The notes under the pieces are model-generated. The model did not search any database. It was not told the DNA's origin and saw only the letters and a program-made list of their open reading frames with translations. The position numbers were made by a program, and so were the translations under genes. A DNA stretch of 64,000 nucleotides from Porphyra umbilicalis (lineage: Eukaryota > Rhodophyta > Bangiophyceae > Bangiales > Bangiaceae): NCBI GenBank assembly GCA_002049455.2, contig KV919043.1, forward strand, positions 1-64,000, given 5' to 3'. This document shows positions 11,548 to 23,741 of this stretch, piece after piece; position 1 is the first letter of the stretch; each line of letters starts with the position of its first letter.

Positions 11548-11683
11548 CTGGCCGCGCCAGGGAGAGGGCAGCTGCCGAGCGGAACGGGGGAGTGGGGGGG
11601 AAGGGCGACGGCCGGGTGGAGGGCGTCGGCTGCGGCTACGGGCGGCGGAGAGAAGGGAAGGCCCCGAAGGGAGGCGGGCGGTC

Positions 11684-11692
11684 CATATAAAT
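11684..11692 (-). promoter_or_regulatory. TATA-like box for the 2OG oxygenase
   Basis: tttatatgg on the minus strand, preceded by ccaat (gccaattta), lies about 140 bp before ATG 11547. Longer upstream in-frame methionines are probably not used. Confidence 0.4.
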
Positions 11693-11849
11693 TGGCAACC
11701 GCCGTCCACGGTCCGGGGCGATCCACCGGCCCTTGGTTTGGAGGGGGTGGCTGGGGAGGTTGCCCCGGGAGTACTGGCGCCCCCGGCCAGGCCAATGGGG
11801 CGCTGCCAGCGCTGCACCCCTGGCGCCGCCGTGGCGGGACCATCGGATT

Positions 11850-12330
11850 CTAATAGTGTGGCCGCTGCTTGCGTCCTCCCGCTGCAGCGGTAGGACGACA
11901 GCTGCGCGGGCGGGAAGGGCGGCTGCAGGAAAGGGAAGCGCCAAAGGGATACGCATTTGATTGGTGTCTAATTTCTAGCTCTCCAGTACTTCTGCCCGGC
12001 CGCGTACTCGGAGGCAGCGACGACGCAAGTTCTTCCGGGTTCGCCAAGTTCTGCGCCGACTAAACTTTAGAGCAGAGCCACCAATGTCGGATTCCGCAAA
12101 GTTTGCAGCCACGTGGCTAACGCAGCGCGACGTGGCAGTGCTTTTGCAGAAAACACCGCTTCCAGCAATGCCGGCTATGCCGAACCGTCCGCAAAAGCGG
12201 GGTATCCAATGAAAATGGAGAGATAAGTCCACTCAGATAATATATTGGGGGGTACGGAGCTGTTCGCTAATCATTAGCCAGGTGATGTAAAACCAGTAGT
12301 CACCTCTGGAAGAGGTGAGGAGCGAAGCTC
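11850..12330. other. intergenic, no gene seen
   Basis: Mixed-composition DNA between the oxygenase promoter and the first LINE copy. It has a short hairpin-forming cacctctggaagaggtg (12301-12317) just before the LINE start. No coding frame is supported. Confidence 0.4.
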
Positions 12331-12349
12331 CCTATTCACACCCCACGAG

Positions 12350-15047
12350 ATGAACCTGGTGAACAGTCTACGATTACCCGCTCGAGGCGGCTCGGAGACG
12401 AGTGGCTGTGCCGGGCGAGACGGTGACGTGGCGGAGGGGTGCGTTGGGGGTCCGGGCACCCCCCCCCGCGGCGGCGCGGCGGCGATGGACGCGGCGGCGG
12501 CCGGGGGGGCCGCCGCCGTCGCCGCGACGACGCGCGCGATCGCGGCGTTGCTCGACGCCGTCGCCGTGAACGCGACGGCGGCGTCGAAGCGAACGCTGCT
12601 GCTGCTGACAGTTGCGCATCTGACAGAGGATCGATTGGCTGGGGATGGTCCAATTTACGATTCTCGCCTTTCATTGGCTGGCGCGGCGCCGCTAATCGCT
12701 ATTAGCGGCTTAGCCGGCGCCGCTATCCCCCCCACCCCCGCGTGCTCCCCCACCCCCGCCGCTGACCGCCCCGCCCCCCTCGCCCCTTCGCCCCCGGCTC
12801 CCCTCGCTCCTGCTGCTGCTGCCCCCCACCCCCCCGTCGACGGGGAACCCTTCCCGCTGCCGCCCGGCCGCCGCGGCCGCAAGGCCCGTCGCGCGGCGCG
12901 CCGCCATGCCGCCGCCGCGACGGTGGCTCCTCGCCTGCTCGCCGCTGCTCCCGCCGCCGCCGACGCCGACGCCGGCCTGTCTCCCCCTCGCGGTTTCCGC
13001 ACTCCCCCCCCGTGGTTGCGGCGGCGGCTGCTGCCGCCGCCGCCCCCGCCGCGGTCGCCCGCGACGCCGGGCCTCCCGCCGGCGCCGCCAACGTCGGTGC
13101 CGGCGGCCCCCCCCCCCCCCCCCTACCGGCCGCCCCTGCGGCGGCCGCCCAAGACGCGGTCGCCGCGCCTGCGGCGGATCCCCGCGCTGCCCCCCGCCCG
13201 CGTCCCGCGACATGGGCCAACGCGGTAGTCGGCGGGCGTGGGGCTGCCTCTGCGGCCGTGACCGGCGGCCGGCGGCCGCCGCCGCGCGGCGGCCAGACCA
13301 AGGACGCTGTGGCGGTGGCCGCCGCTGCCCCGGCGGCGACAAACAAGGCCAAGGACGGCGACGCTGCCGCGGCGGCGGCTGCTCGGCTCGCCCGCGCGAC
13401 CGCCGCGGGCGCCGCGCTGCGCCGCCTCGCCGCCGGGTCGCCCCCGCCGGTGACGCTGCGGACGGTCTACGTCCGCGGCGTCGCCCGCGAGTCGCGCACC
13501 TGGCGGCTGCGTGAGCTGCTGTCGGGAGCCACGGGGCTGCCCAAGCGGGCGGTCGTCGACGTGGACCGCGCCGGCGACCTCGCAGAGGTGCGCCTGCTGG
13601 CGCAGCACGCCGACGCGTTTGAGGCGGCGGTGGCGCTGTCGCCCGCCGCCGCCACGCTAACGCTCGTGCGAGGGGTCGACCCCCTCTCGCCGTCGCTGCT
13701 GGGCGCCCCGCGCCGACGCGGGCTGTCGGCGGAGGCGGCGTGCGAGGTGGCGCGCGCGTTTTACGTGGCGCGCCGCCGCGCCAAGCTCGCGTCGCTAGAC
13801 GAGCGGGTGGGCATGCCGCCCGCCCACCGGGACGCCCTCCGCCCGCTGCTGCACCGGGAGCTCGCCCCGTACGTGCAGCAGCTGGGTGCTGGTGGTGGCA
13901 TGGTGGGCGGCCGCGTGGCGCTCCCGGCGGCGGCGGCCGCCGGTGCCGTTGCACAGCGCGGTGGTGCCGCCCGCCGCGGGGCGGACGGCGCTCGCCTGGT
14001 TCCGCCGCAGGGGGTGGCGACCGCGGAGGCGGTCGACGCCGACCGGCCGGGCGCCGAAAATTTCCAGCCGGCGGCTTCGACCCCCGCGTCGGTTTCTGCC
14101 GTACAGTCGGAAATTTCGGTATTGCCGCCCACCCCCCCACATTTTCGGCCGCCGCCGAACATGACGCGGCGGCCGCGGAAATTTCTCGCACCGAAGGGGA
14201 CGGGGTCGATCCCGCATCCGGGATCGGGATGCGGATGGTCGCCACGACGGCGACCGACCCCCCCCCCGAATCGGGTCGCGCCTCGCCCCGGCGAGCAGAA
14301 AATTTTGCTGTGTCCGCCTCGCCCGGCGGCCGCAGCACGCCCCCCACCAGCCCCCGCATTACTGCGGACCCCTCGACGCCCCTGGCGCGCGTGGCCCGCA
14401 GTTCGCTCGCGGCCGACCGCCATATGGCTGCGGCGGGCGGGGTGATGGATGCGGACGTGTCGGCGGACACGGCTGCCTCGCTCCCCCCGTTGGCCGACGC
14501 GGTCGCCGCGGCTGTCCGGCGCGTGCCGGGCGGCGCCGTGGGCGCTTTGTCGCTAGCAGCGGCGCTGTTCCGCGTCGCCGACGGTGCCGTGGCGGAGGCC
14601 GCCGACACGGCCGCCCCATCGCGTCGCCTCGATCCGGCCGCCGCGGAGGCGCGCGCTGATGCGGCGGAGGCGCGCGGCGTGCGCGTCGCCGCGTCGGCCG
14701 CCGCCACGGCGGACACGGACTTGGCGGTGTCGTCGCCGGCCCTGCCCCGCCCCCCGACGTCGCCGTCGACCGAGGGGCGACTCGACGCCGAGTCGGACGT
14801 CGCCCTGAGGACCGCGCGTGGGTTGCGGCGGGCGACCGCGCGCATCGTGGCCGCCCACGACGCGCCGGTTGCCGTCGCGCGCCGCCTGCGGGCCGCCGCC
14901 CTCGCGGGCATCGCCCGTCGTGCGCGGGGCGCCGCCGCGCGCGCTGTCGCCGCTGCTGCCGGCACCGACGCCGCTGCCGCCGCGTTGGTGCGCCTCCCCC
15001 CCGACGTGGGGAGCGACGACTGTGGCTTGGGGGGGGGGCAGCTTTGA
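12350..15047 (+). pseudogene. LINE copy 1 ORF1: Ala/Pro-rich protein with RRM-like domain
   Basis: Coding starts at ATG 12350 or ATG 12485 (MDAAAAGG) but changes frame near a C run at about 13003-13009 and again within 14100-14450. The interpretable core is at about 13465-13680: TVYVRGVARESRTWRLREL ... AVVDVDRAGDLAEVRLL ... ADAFEAAV. Its beta-alpha-beta-beta-alpha-beta pattern fits the RRM-like nucleic-acid-binding domain seen in many LINE ORF1 proteins. N- and C-terminal parts are low-complexity Ala/Pro/Arg. In the last third, frames 13012-14445 and 13740-15047 overlap for about 700 nt, and copy 2 has the same arrangement. A role as an RNA-binding chaperone is expected from the family. Confidence 0.6.
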
Positions 15048-15900
15048 GCGCGCCTGGCGCTGGTGCGCGCGCTCCCCCACCGACGCCCGCCGCTAAGCGG
15101 CGCGTGCGGGCGCCGCCCGACTCCGCGTCGGGGCACCGCCTCGCCTGTGCGGTCGGCGCGCCGCCTGTCGGCATTGCCGGACGGACGCGCGGTGCCTGGC
15201 TGCGCGCTGCCGCTGTGGCGCCGCCGCACATGGCCGGCGCTGCTGCGGGGCCGGTCCTCGCTGCGTCGCCGGCGGCGGCGCACGCTGCTGCCAGCGTGCC
15301 GCGTACCCTGCGCGTGTCCAGCGAGTCGGATGTGGGGGAGGGGGTTCCCGCCGCGCCCCAGCCTGACGGTTGGCGTGCCGCGAGCGCCCTCTGCTCCACG
15401 TCCAACGCGCACGCGCGTGCGTCTGTGGCCGTGTCGCCACCAGACGAGCACGGGGCTCGCGCCGCCGCGCCGGCGGTCGCGCCGCCTGCTGCCTCCCCCC
15501 CCGTTAGCGACGCCGCCGCCAAATGAGTTCATCTGATGGTGACTCGCTGGCCCTCCCGGGGTGGGTGGGCTGCCGCGCCCGGTCGGGCGGCGCGGCCTGG
15601 CGAGACGGCGGGGCGCAGCCCCCCCCCGCAATCACAGGACTGGCCGTTCCCGGCGTATGTTCTCAGACAGTTTGACTACTTCCCCCGACGACAGTGACTG
15701 TCCCTCTTTCCCCCGTGCCGCGTCCCCCGTGCTGTCCGGCGCGGGCGACCGCGCCTTTGCTCCCCCCCCCCCCGCCCGCTCTACTTCCTCTGGCGCTTCA
15801 GTCTTCCCCCCCCCCCCTGCACCCCCCTGCTCGTTCGTGTTCCCCCCTTCCCGCGCTGGCCTCGTCGGCTGGTGGGACTGCCGCGGCCGATGGGCACCGC

Positions 15901-16830
15901 TGCCCGGTCGCGAGCTGCGGCGCGACCGCCGCGGGCAACCCGCTGTGGCTCGGCGTCCGCGCTCACCTGCGCGACGCCCACAAGGCCGCTGACGTGCCGG
16001 CGTCGTTGCTGTCGGCCAACCGGCTGCGCGGCTGCCGCCACTGCGGCGCCTTGCTTCCTTCCGGTAGGTCGACGACCGCGCGCCTGGCGCTGGCGGAGCA
16101 CGAGGCGGGGTGTGCTCCGCGCCCGGGCGCGCCTGCCGCCGCGCTGGCGGCCCGCGTGGGGCACGCTCGCTGGCGGTGGGTGGCGCCGCGGCCGCGTCGG
16201 CCGTTGCCACGCCGCCGCCCTCTCCTGCTGTGGACGGCGCGTCTGGTGTGGCCGGTGTTGCGGCCCCGCCCCTGGGCGTCTGCCCTCTGGTCAGCTGTGG
16301 CGCGGCCGTGGGGCGGGCGACGCGCTGGTCGAGCATCTGCGCACGGCGCACACGGCAGTGGACGTGCCGCCCGCCCGCCTTGAGGCAGCGCAGCTGGGGG
16401 CTGCCGGCACTGCCACCGCCTGTTTTTGGTGGTGCGGACGGCGTCCGGGGCATCGCCCCCTGCGCTCGCACGAGCCCAACTGCCCATCGCACCCGCTGCT
16501 GCAGGGGGGGGGTGGTCGTGCGGCGGCTGTGGCGGCAGCCACCGCGGCGGGTGCGTCGCCGGCGACGGCGGCCGACCTGGCCAGCTGGGCGACGCGCACG
16601 TGCTGCGTGGTGGGTGGGTGCACCACCACGTTCCGCGGCGCCGTGACGCCGCGCACGCTGCCGGCGCACCTGGCGCGGTCGCACAAGCTGGCGGCGGTGC
16701 CGGCGGAGTGGGTCCGCGCGCTGCGGTTGGCCGGGTGCCGCTACTGCGGTCGCCCGTACCGCACCGTGGTGGACTGGCAGCGGCGGACGTCGCTGTCGAG
16801 CACGAGGTGCGGTGCGACGACGCGGCCCCG
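15901..16830 (+). pseudogene. LINE copy 1 zinc-finger region of ORF2 (three modules)
   Basis: Three consecutive modules each pair a C2H2-type finger (C-x4-C ... H-x4-H, such as CPVASCGATAAGNPLWLG ... HLRDAH) with a C-x2-C ... H-x3-4-C finger (CRHCGALL ... EHEAGC; CRYCGRPY). The repeat is visible at about 15901-16110, 16275-16490 and 16600-16815, so the module was internally triplicated. Frames change between modules here, so the copy is broken. Copy 2 shows module 2 cleanly. In R2-like elements, N-terminal zinc fingers bind target DNA; the same role is inferred. Confidence 0.65.
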
Positions 16831-16979
16831 CGAGTGCAACGGGGAGGACGGACCCCGCCGCCGCCGCCCGCGATCGGGGGGTGCCTCCCACGTCGGCGAC
16901 GACGGTACCCGGCTGTGGCGGCGCCGCCCGGAAGCGGCGGGGCGGCAGCTGGCGCCCCCGCCCCCCTCCCCCCCCCCCT

Positions 16980-19900
16980 CAACATTTTTTTCGGTGAGCC
17001 CGAGCGAGTGGGCGCGGCGGCGCGGGGCGTTTCTGCTGCTGCAGGCCCCAACCCCCGACTCGTGGCCGGCGCTGGTGGCTTCCGGCGCGCGCACCGCCGA
17101 CCACGTCGCCGCCTCTCTGCTGCCCGCGTGGCGGCAGCTGGGTGCCGACGCGCTCTCCTGGGTGCGGCGCGAGCCGGGCAACGCCACCGCGTGGCTGTGG
17201 TGATGACCCTCCCCTCCCTCTCTTCCACGTCCCCGCGCGCACGCGGGGCAGGGGGGAGGGTCCAGCGCCGCTGAGTCACGCCGGCGCGCGTGTCCGCGCT
17301 CCTCGACGGGGACTTTGCGGCCGCGTTGCGCGACCGCAATGTCGGTGTGTGGCGCGAGCCGCCCGAGTCTGCGGGCACGGCCACCACGCCTGCGGACGTG
17401 GCGCCACCCGCGTCGCCTCCCCCACACCCGCCGCCCCCCCCCCCCCCCCCCGCCCGACTCGCTGACTGCGCCCCTTCCCCCCCGCGGGTTGGGCTGGGCG
17501 TTCCCCGTCCGCCCGACGAGCGCCCGGCTGCGCGTGACGCGCGTGCAGCGGCGGGCGCTCCGCCAAGTGTGGCGCGGCCGCCTAGCGCCGCGGCGCGAAC
17601 CCTGCAAGGGCGCCGGTGGCGCCCCACACGGGCGCCGTCTGGCAGGCGGCGCGGCGGCTCTTCCCGCGCGCCACGCCGGGGCTGGCGACGACCGAGTCGG
17701 TCGAGGCCGACTTTGGCCCTGAGTTGGACGCCGCCGCCGCGCACGGCGTGGCCGCGGGTGCCCCGCTGGGGCTTGTCGGCGGCGACGGTGGTGGCGACCA
17801 TCCGGTCTGCCGCGCGCGGCTCCGCCCCGGGCCCGTCCGGCCTCCGGATGGAGCACCTGTGGGCGCTGGCGGAGACGGGCGCGACGCGCTGGTGGGGTGG
17901 TGCGGCTGTTGGCCACCGCCGCCGCGACGACGGTGGTGCCAGCGGTGGCGAGCCACGCGCTGGCGGGCGCGGAGCTGCTGCTCCTCGTAAAGCCGGGGGC
18001 ACCCGACGCTGACGGGGTGCCCCGGCTCCGCCCGATCGGGATGCCGGAGACGCTGCCGGAAGCTGGTTGCGGGGTCGCTGGCGCGCGACCTGCGCGCGTC
18101 GGCGGCCGCGCTGATGGCGCCGCTGCAGCTGGGCATCGGCGTTCCCAACGCGTGCGAGCGCCTCTTGCACGCGTTGGAGGCCCAGCTGGAGGCGGCGCCG
18201 GAGGAGGGGGTGCTGCTGCTGGACTACAAAAACGCGTTCAACCTGATTTCCCGCGCGGCGGCGCGGGCGTTCATCGACCGCGCCTTTCCCGTCCTTGACG
18301 CCGCACGTGGCGGCGACGTACGGCGGCCTCCGCCGGCGGTGTACGGGTGGGCGGCGGCGCGGCGCGGCGGCGACGGTGCTGGCGATGGCGACGGCCGCGG
18401 CGGCCGGGGCGGGGCGGGCGACGCGGCGACAGTGGGGTGGGCGACGAGGACCCCCCGGCCTAGTCGACGATGACGACGACGCCCGCCCGCCCCAGTGGGT
18501 GCCCCCCCCCCCGCCCGCGGGTGCTCACCGTCGAGCGGGGGACGCAGCAGGGGGACCCGTGGGGCCCTTTCTCCACGCCGCGGCCCTGATGCTCGTGCTT
18601 TTGCGCCTGGCACGCCTCCACCCCGCGCACGCCATCGACGCATTTCACGATGACGTGCGCGCGGTGGGGCCCGTGGCTGGGCTCGGCGCGGTGATGGCGT
18701 CGGCGGCGCGGGTTGGGGCGCTCGTCGACGCGGAGCTGTCGCCCACCAAGTGCGTGGCGTGGTCGCCGGGCGCACCCGCGGCCGCCCGACCTGACCGCCC
18801 AGTGGCGGTCGGAGGGGGTGGAGCAATTTTCCATCCCTGTCGGAACCGCGATTTCGTGGCGGCGCGCGTCACGGCCATGGCGGCCGAGCACGCGGCGGGG
18901 GTGGCGGCGATTGTCGCCCTGCCGGAGGAGGAGCTTCAGACCAAGCTGCTCCTCCTCCGCCTGTGCGCCGGGCCGCGCGTGACGTACGCGTTGCGGTCTC
19001 TCCCCCCCGACGCGGGCGCCACGTTGGCCGCCGCCGTCGACGCGGACGTCCAGCGGACGGTGCTCTCCCTCTGTGCGACGCGACGGACGGCGCTGAGGTG
19101 CGCGCGGCGTTGCTCGCGCGCGCCGCGCTGCCCGTCGCATGGGGGGCTGGGCGTCGGTGATCGCTCGCGCGTGGCGGCGGCGGCCGTCGTGGCGTCCTGG
19201 GCGGACGCCGCCGTGCACTGCCACCGGGCGGCGGCGCCGGCGTTGGCCGACCTGGCTGTGCCCTGCGGACACCGACCCGGTGGTCCTGCGGCGCCTGCCG
19301 GCGCCCAGGTTGACACCCGGGCGTGGCCGGGCGCCCCTCGGGCGGGCGCTGCGGCTGCTGCTGGCGCGCTGGCGCTCCACCGGCGGCCGACGCGACGCCG
19401 TCGGGGCGTCGCCCCCCATCCTCCGGGCCTTCTGGGCCGTCGCCGCCCTGAACGCCGCGTGCGGCGCGGCGCCCGCACCCCCCCAACGCCCCCGACTCCT
19501 TGCCCCCCCTGCCGACGCCCATATCGCGGCGACCGGCCTACTCCGCGTCGCGGGGGGACTCGGCTGAGTTGGGCGCGGCTGCTGGGGGGGCGCGGGCCCC
19601 GTCCCAGCGGGACCTGGCGGGGCCCGTGCACCTTGCCGCGCTGGAGCGGCTGCGGGCCTCCTGCCGGCAATGCCGACCTCGCGCGGCTCGCCGCCTGCCA
19701 CGGGGCGGGCGCGGGCCTGTGGCTGTCTGCGTTGCCGGCGCCCGGCCGCCCTGCCGGCGCCATGGGCGGGCGGGCCATGCGGATGGCAACCCGCCTCTGG
19801 CTTGGCGTGCCCCCGGTCGCGCGGACGGCGGTGGCGCGTCGGTGCGCGTGCGGCGCTGCGGTGGACGCGTACGGCGTCCACTTCCTGGCGGCGTGCGGCG

Positions 19901-20470
19901 CCCCCTCGTGCATCTCCAACTCCACGTTCCGCCACAACACGCTGTGGCGCGGACGGCGGACGCGCTGCGCGCGCACCCGCAGTGGCGGGACGTCGTGGTG
20001 GAGGCGTCGTCCGCGCTTTTAGTGCTGGCACCGAGACGCTCGTCCGGACGTGCGGCGGTGCGCGTGCAGACTGGGGGGGTGGTTGGGGCGACGTCGCCGT
20101 CGCGTCGGTCTTCACCGACAAGGTCGTCGCGGACGTCGTCGCCCGGCCTTCCTTGGCTGTGGCGGCGGTGGGGCGCGAGGCGCGCAAGGTGCGCAAGTAC
20201 GCGCCGCGCCTCCCCGCCGCCGACCCGCCCGCTGTCTTCACCCCCTGGTGTGGGAGGTGTTTGGCCGCGTGGGCCCCGCGTCCGCGGACTTTTGCGCACC
20301 GCCGTCGGTGGTCCGGGCGCTCGCGCGCGCTCGCGTCGCTGCTTACGGACGCGTCCGCTATCATTTGGCGCTATAACGCGCGCATGCTTTGTGAGGGATT
20401 TTTGAGGTGTGATGCGAGGGGGCGGGCCACTTTGGACGCCCCAACTGCTTTGGCCCGAGTTTCCGGTTGA
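16980..20470 (+). pseudogene. LINE copy 1 reverse transcriptase and C-terminal domain (frameshifted)
   Basis: The order is a pre-RT region (WVRREPGNATAWLW, ALLDGDFAAALRDRN), RT motifs GPSGLRMEHLWAL (17833), LLLDYKNAFNLISR (motif A, about 18212-18255), a damaged motif B and AFHDDVRAVGP (motif C, about 18640). These are followed by a thumb-like region, a CACGAAVDAYGVHFLAACG Cys/His motif (about 19840-19900) and a terminal domain. The last has KVRKYAPRLP and FTP.VWEVFGRVGP in shifted frames and ends at 20470. A Cys/His motif followed by a K..KY/F.P...E..G block is typical of the nuclease-like tail of this RT family. Several frame changes (about 17870, 18290, 19080, 20020) inactivate it. Confidence 0.75.
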
Positions 20471-20684
20471 GTGGGGCCTCGGCCTCATTTCGTAGTTAGC
20501 GGACATTAGGTCCGGGCCTGATGAGAAGCAAAGCCTATTCACACCCCACGAGATGAACCTGGTGAACAGTCTACGATACCCGCTCGAGGCGGCCCGAAGA
20601 CGAGTGGCTGTGCCGGGGAGACGGTGACGTGGCGGAGGGGTGCGTTGGGGGTCCGGGCACCCCCCCCGCGGCGGCGCGGCGGCG

Positions 20685-23600
20685 ATGGACGCGGCGGCGG
20701 CCGGGGGGGCCGCCGCCGTCGCCGCGACGACGCGCGCGATCGCGGCGTTGCTCGACGCCGTCGCCGTGATTCGACGGCGACGGCGAAGCGATCGCTATTG
20801 CTATTGGCGTTGCGGAACTTGACAGAGGATCGATTGGCTGAGGATGGTCCTCTTTTGGAACCACGCTTTTCATTGGCTGGCGCGGCGCCGCTAATCGCTA
20901 TTAGTGGCTTAGCCGGCCCCCCCCCACCCCCGCGTCCTCCCCCACCCCGGCCGCTGACTGCCCCGCCCCCCCCGCCCCTTCGCCCCCGGCTCCCCCCGCT
21001 CCTGCTGCTGCTGCCACCCACCCCCCCGTCGACGGAGAACCCTTCCGGCTGCCGCCCGGCCGCCGCGGCCGCAAGGCCCGTCGCGTGGCGCGCCGCCATG
21101 CCGCCGCCGCGACGGTGGCTGCCCACCTGCTCGCCGCTGCTCCCGCCGCCGCCGGCGCCGACGCCGGCCTGTGTCCCCCTCGCGGTTTCCGCACTCCCCC
21201 GCCCGTGGTTGCGGCGGCGGCTGCTGCCGCCGCCGCCCACGCCGCGGTCGACCAAGTCGCCGGGCCCCCCGCCGGCGCCGCCAACGTCGGTGCCGGCGGC
21301 CCCCTCCCCCCCCTTCCACCGGGTTCCCCTGCGGCGGCCACACAGGACGCCGTCGCCGCGCCTGCGGCGCATCTGCGCGCTGCACCCCGCCCACGCCCCG
21401 CGACGTGGGCCGAAGCGGTGGTCGGCGGGCGTGGGGCTGCCCCTGCGGCCGTGGCCGGCGGCCGGCGGCCGCCGCCGCGCGGTGGCAACCACAAGGACGC
21501 TGTGGCGGTAGCCGCCGCCGCGGCGGCGGCAAAAATCAAGGCCAAGGACGGAGGCGCCGCCGCGGCGGCGGCCGCTTGGCTCGCCCGCGCGACCGCCGCG
21601 GTCGCCGCGCTGCACCGCCTCGCCGCCGGCTCGCCCCCACCGGTGACGTTGCGGACTGCTACTGTCTACGTCCGCGGCGTCGCCCGCGAGACGCGCACCT
21701 GGCGGCTGCGCAAGCTTCTGTCGGCGGCCGCCGGGCTGCCGAAACGGGCGGTCGTCGACGTCGACCGCGCCGGCGACCTCGCCGAGGTGCGCCTGCTGGG
21801 ACAGCACGCCGACGCGTTTGAGGCCGCGGTGCCGCTGTCGCCCGCCGCCGCCACGCTAACGCTCGTGCGGGGCGTCGACCCCCTGTCGCCGTCGCTGTTG
21901 TGCGCCCCGCGCCGACGCGGGCTGTCGGCGGAGGCGGCCCGCGAGGTGGCGCGCGCGTTTTACGTGGCGCGCCGCCGCGCCAAGCTTTCGTCGCTGGACG
22001 AGCGGGAGGGGATGCCGCCCGCCCATCGGGACGCCCTCCGCCCGTTGCTGCACCGGGAGCTCGCCCCGTACGTGCAGCAGCTGGGCGCTGGTGGTGGCGC
22101 CATGGGCGGCCGTGCGGCGCCCCCGGCGGCGGCGGCCGCTGGTGCCGACGCTCCGCGTCGCGACGCCGCCCGGTGTGGGGCGGATGGTGCCCGCCTGGTT
22201 CCGCCCCAAGGGGGGGCGATTGCGGAGGCGGTCGACGCCGACCGGGCGGGAGACGAAAATTCCCAGCCGGCGGCTTCGACCCCCGCGTCGGTTTCTGCCG
22301 TACAGTCGGAAATTTTGGTATTGCCGCCCACCCCCCCACGTTTTCGGCCGCCGCCGAACATGACGCGGCGGCCGCGGAAATTTCTCGCGCCGGCGGGGAC
22401 GGGGTCGATCCCGCATCCGGGATCGGGATGCGGATGTTCGCCACGACGGCGACCGACCCCCCCCCCGAATTGTATCGCGCCTCGCCCCGGCGGGCAGGAA
22501 TTTTTGCTGTGTCCGCCTCGCCCGGCGGCCGCAGCACGCCCCCCACCAGCCCCCGAATTACGGCGGACCCCCTGACGCCCCTGGCGCGCGTGGCCCGCAG
22601 TTCGCTGGCGGCCGCCCGTCATGTGGCCGCGACTGGCGGGGTGGGGGACGCGGACCTGTCGGCGGGCCCGGCTGCCCCGCTCCCGCCGCTGGCCGACGCG
22701 GTCGCCGCGGCTGTCCAGCGCGCGCTGGGCGGCGCCGTCGTCGCTTTTTCGCTGGCGGCGGCGCTGTTCCACGTCGCCAACGGCGCCGTGGCCGACGCCG
22801 CTGACGCGGCCGCCCCGCCGCGCTGCCCCGACCCGGCCGCTGCGGCGGCGCGCGCTGACGCGGCCGAGGCGCGCGGCGTGCGCGTGGCAGCGTCGGCCGC
22901 CGCCACGGCGGAGGTGGATTTGGCGGTGTCGCCGCCGGCTACCCCCCCCCCTCCGACGCCAATGTCGCCAGCGCGGGGTTCTGACGACGCGGCGGCGGTT
23001 TCCCTCGCGACCGCACGTGTGTTGTGGCAGGCGGCCGCGCGCTTCGTGGCCACCCATGACGCGCCCGTGGCCGTCGCGCGCCGCCTGCGGGCGGCCGCCC
23101 TCGCAGGCGTCGCCCGCCGCGCGCGAGGCGCCGCCGCCCGCGCTGTCGCCGCTGCTGCCGGCGCCAACGCTGCTGCTGCCGCGTTGGTGGGCCTCCCCCC
23201 GACGTGGGGAGCGACAGCTGTAGCTCGGGGGTGGTGGCGATTTTGTGTGCGCCCGCCGCTGGTGCGCGCGCTCCCCCTCCGACGCCCGCTGGTAAGAGGC
23301 ACGTGCGGGCGCCGCCCGACTCCGCGTCGGCGCACCGCCTCGCCAGTGCGGTTCGCGCGCTGCCTGTCGGTGTCGCCGGGCGGACGCGCGGAGCCTGCCT
23401 GCGCGCCGCCGCTGTGGCGCCGCCGCACATGCCCGGTGTGGCTGCGGGGCCGGTCCTCGCCTCGTCGCCGGCGGCGGCGCACGCCGCGCACGGCGTGCCG
23501 AGTGTCTGGCCCGCGTCTCGCGAGTCGGACGTTGCGGGGGGGGTTCCCGCGGCGCCTTAACCTGGCGGTTGGCGTGCTGCGTGCACCGCCCCCGCTTCGG

Positions 23601-23741
23601 TCGACGCACCCGCGCGTGCGGCGGTCGCCGCGTCGCCACCTGTGGCGCACGACGCTCGCGCCGCCGCGCCGACGGCGGCGCCGCCTGCTGCTACCCCCCC
23701 CGTTAGCGACGCCACTGCCAAATGAGTTCCGCTGGCGGTGA
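20685..23741 (+). pseudogene. LINE copy 2 ORF1
   Basis: This corresponds to 12485-15047 plus the following Ala/Pro-rich segment of copy 1. The RRM-like core is at about 21660-21880 (TVYVRGVARETRTWRLRKLL, VDVDRAGDLAEVRLLGQ). The frame is open from about 21085 to 22575, then a second frame (21900-23741) takes over, as in copy 1. The N-terminal part before 21085 lies in other frames. Confidence 0.55.

Larger units (their letters stand above)
12331..20533 (+). mobile_element. non-LTR retrotransposon, copy 1 (full length, 8.2 kb)
   Basis: Copy 1 begins with cctattcacaccccacgag, which also begins copies 2 (20534) and 3 (32090). It ends in a 3' UTR (gtggggcctcggcctcattt ... cgggcctgatgagaagcaaa) that abuts copy 2 without spacer. 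Gene order is ORF1 (RRM-like), zinc fingers, RT and C-terminal Cys/His plus endonuclease-like region. There is no LTR and no poly(A) tail. The reading frames carry several shifts, so this copy is probably inactive. The zinc-finger/RT/C-terminal nuclease order resembles the R2/NeSL/CRE-like group with restriction-like endonucleases; clade assignment needs a tree. Confidence 0.85.

Noticed and set aside
12710..15631. 973-codon minus-strand frame antisense to LINE ORF1
   Set aside because: The sense strand encodes the RRM-like ORF1 conserved between copies; the antisense frame is Arg/Ala/Pro-rich and a composition shadow.
16291..18170. 735-codon minus-strand frame antisense to the LINE zinc-finger and RT region
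   Set aside because: The plus strand carries Cys/His and RT motifs; the antisense frame has none.
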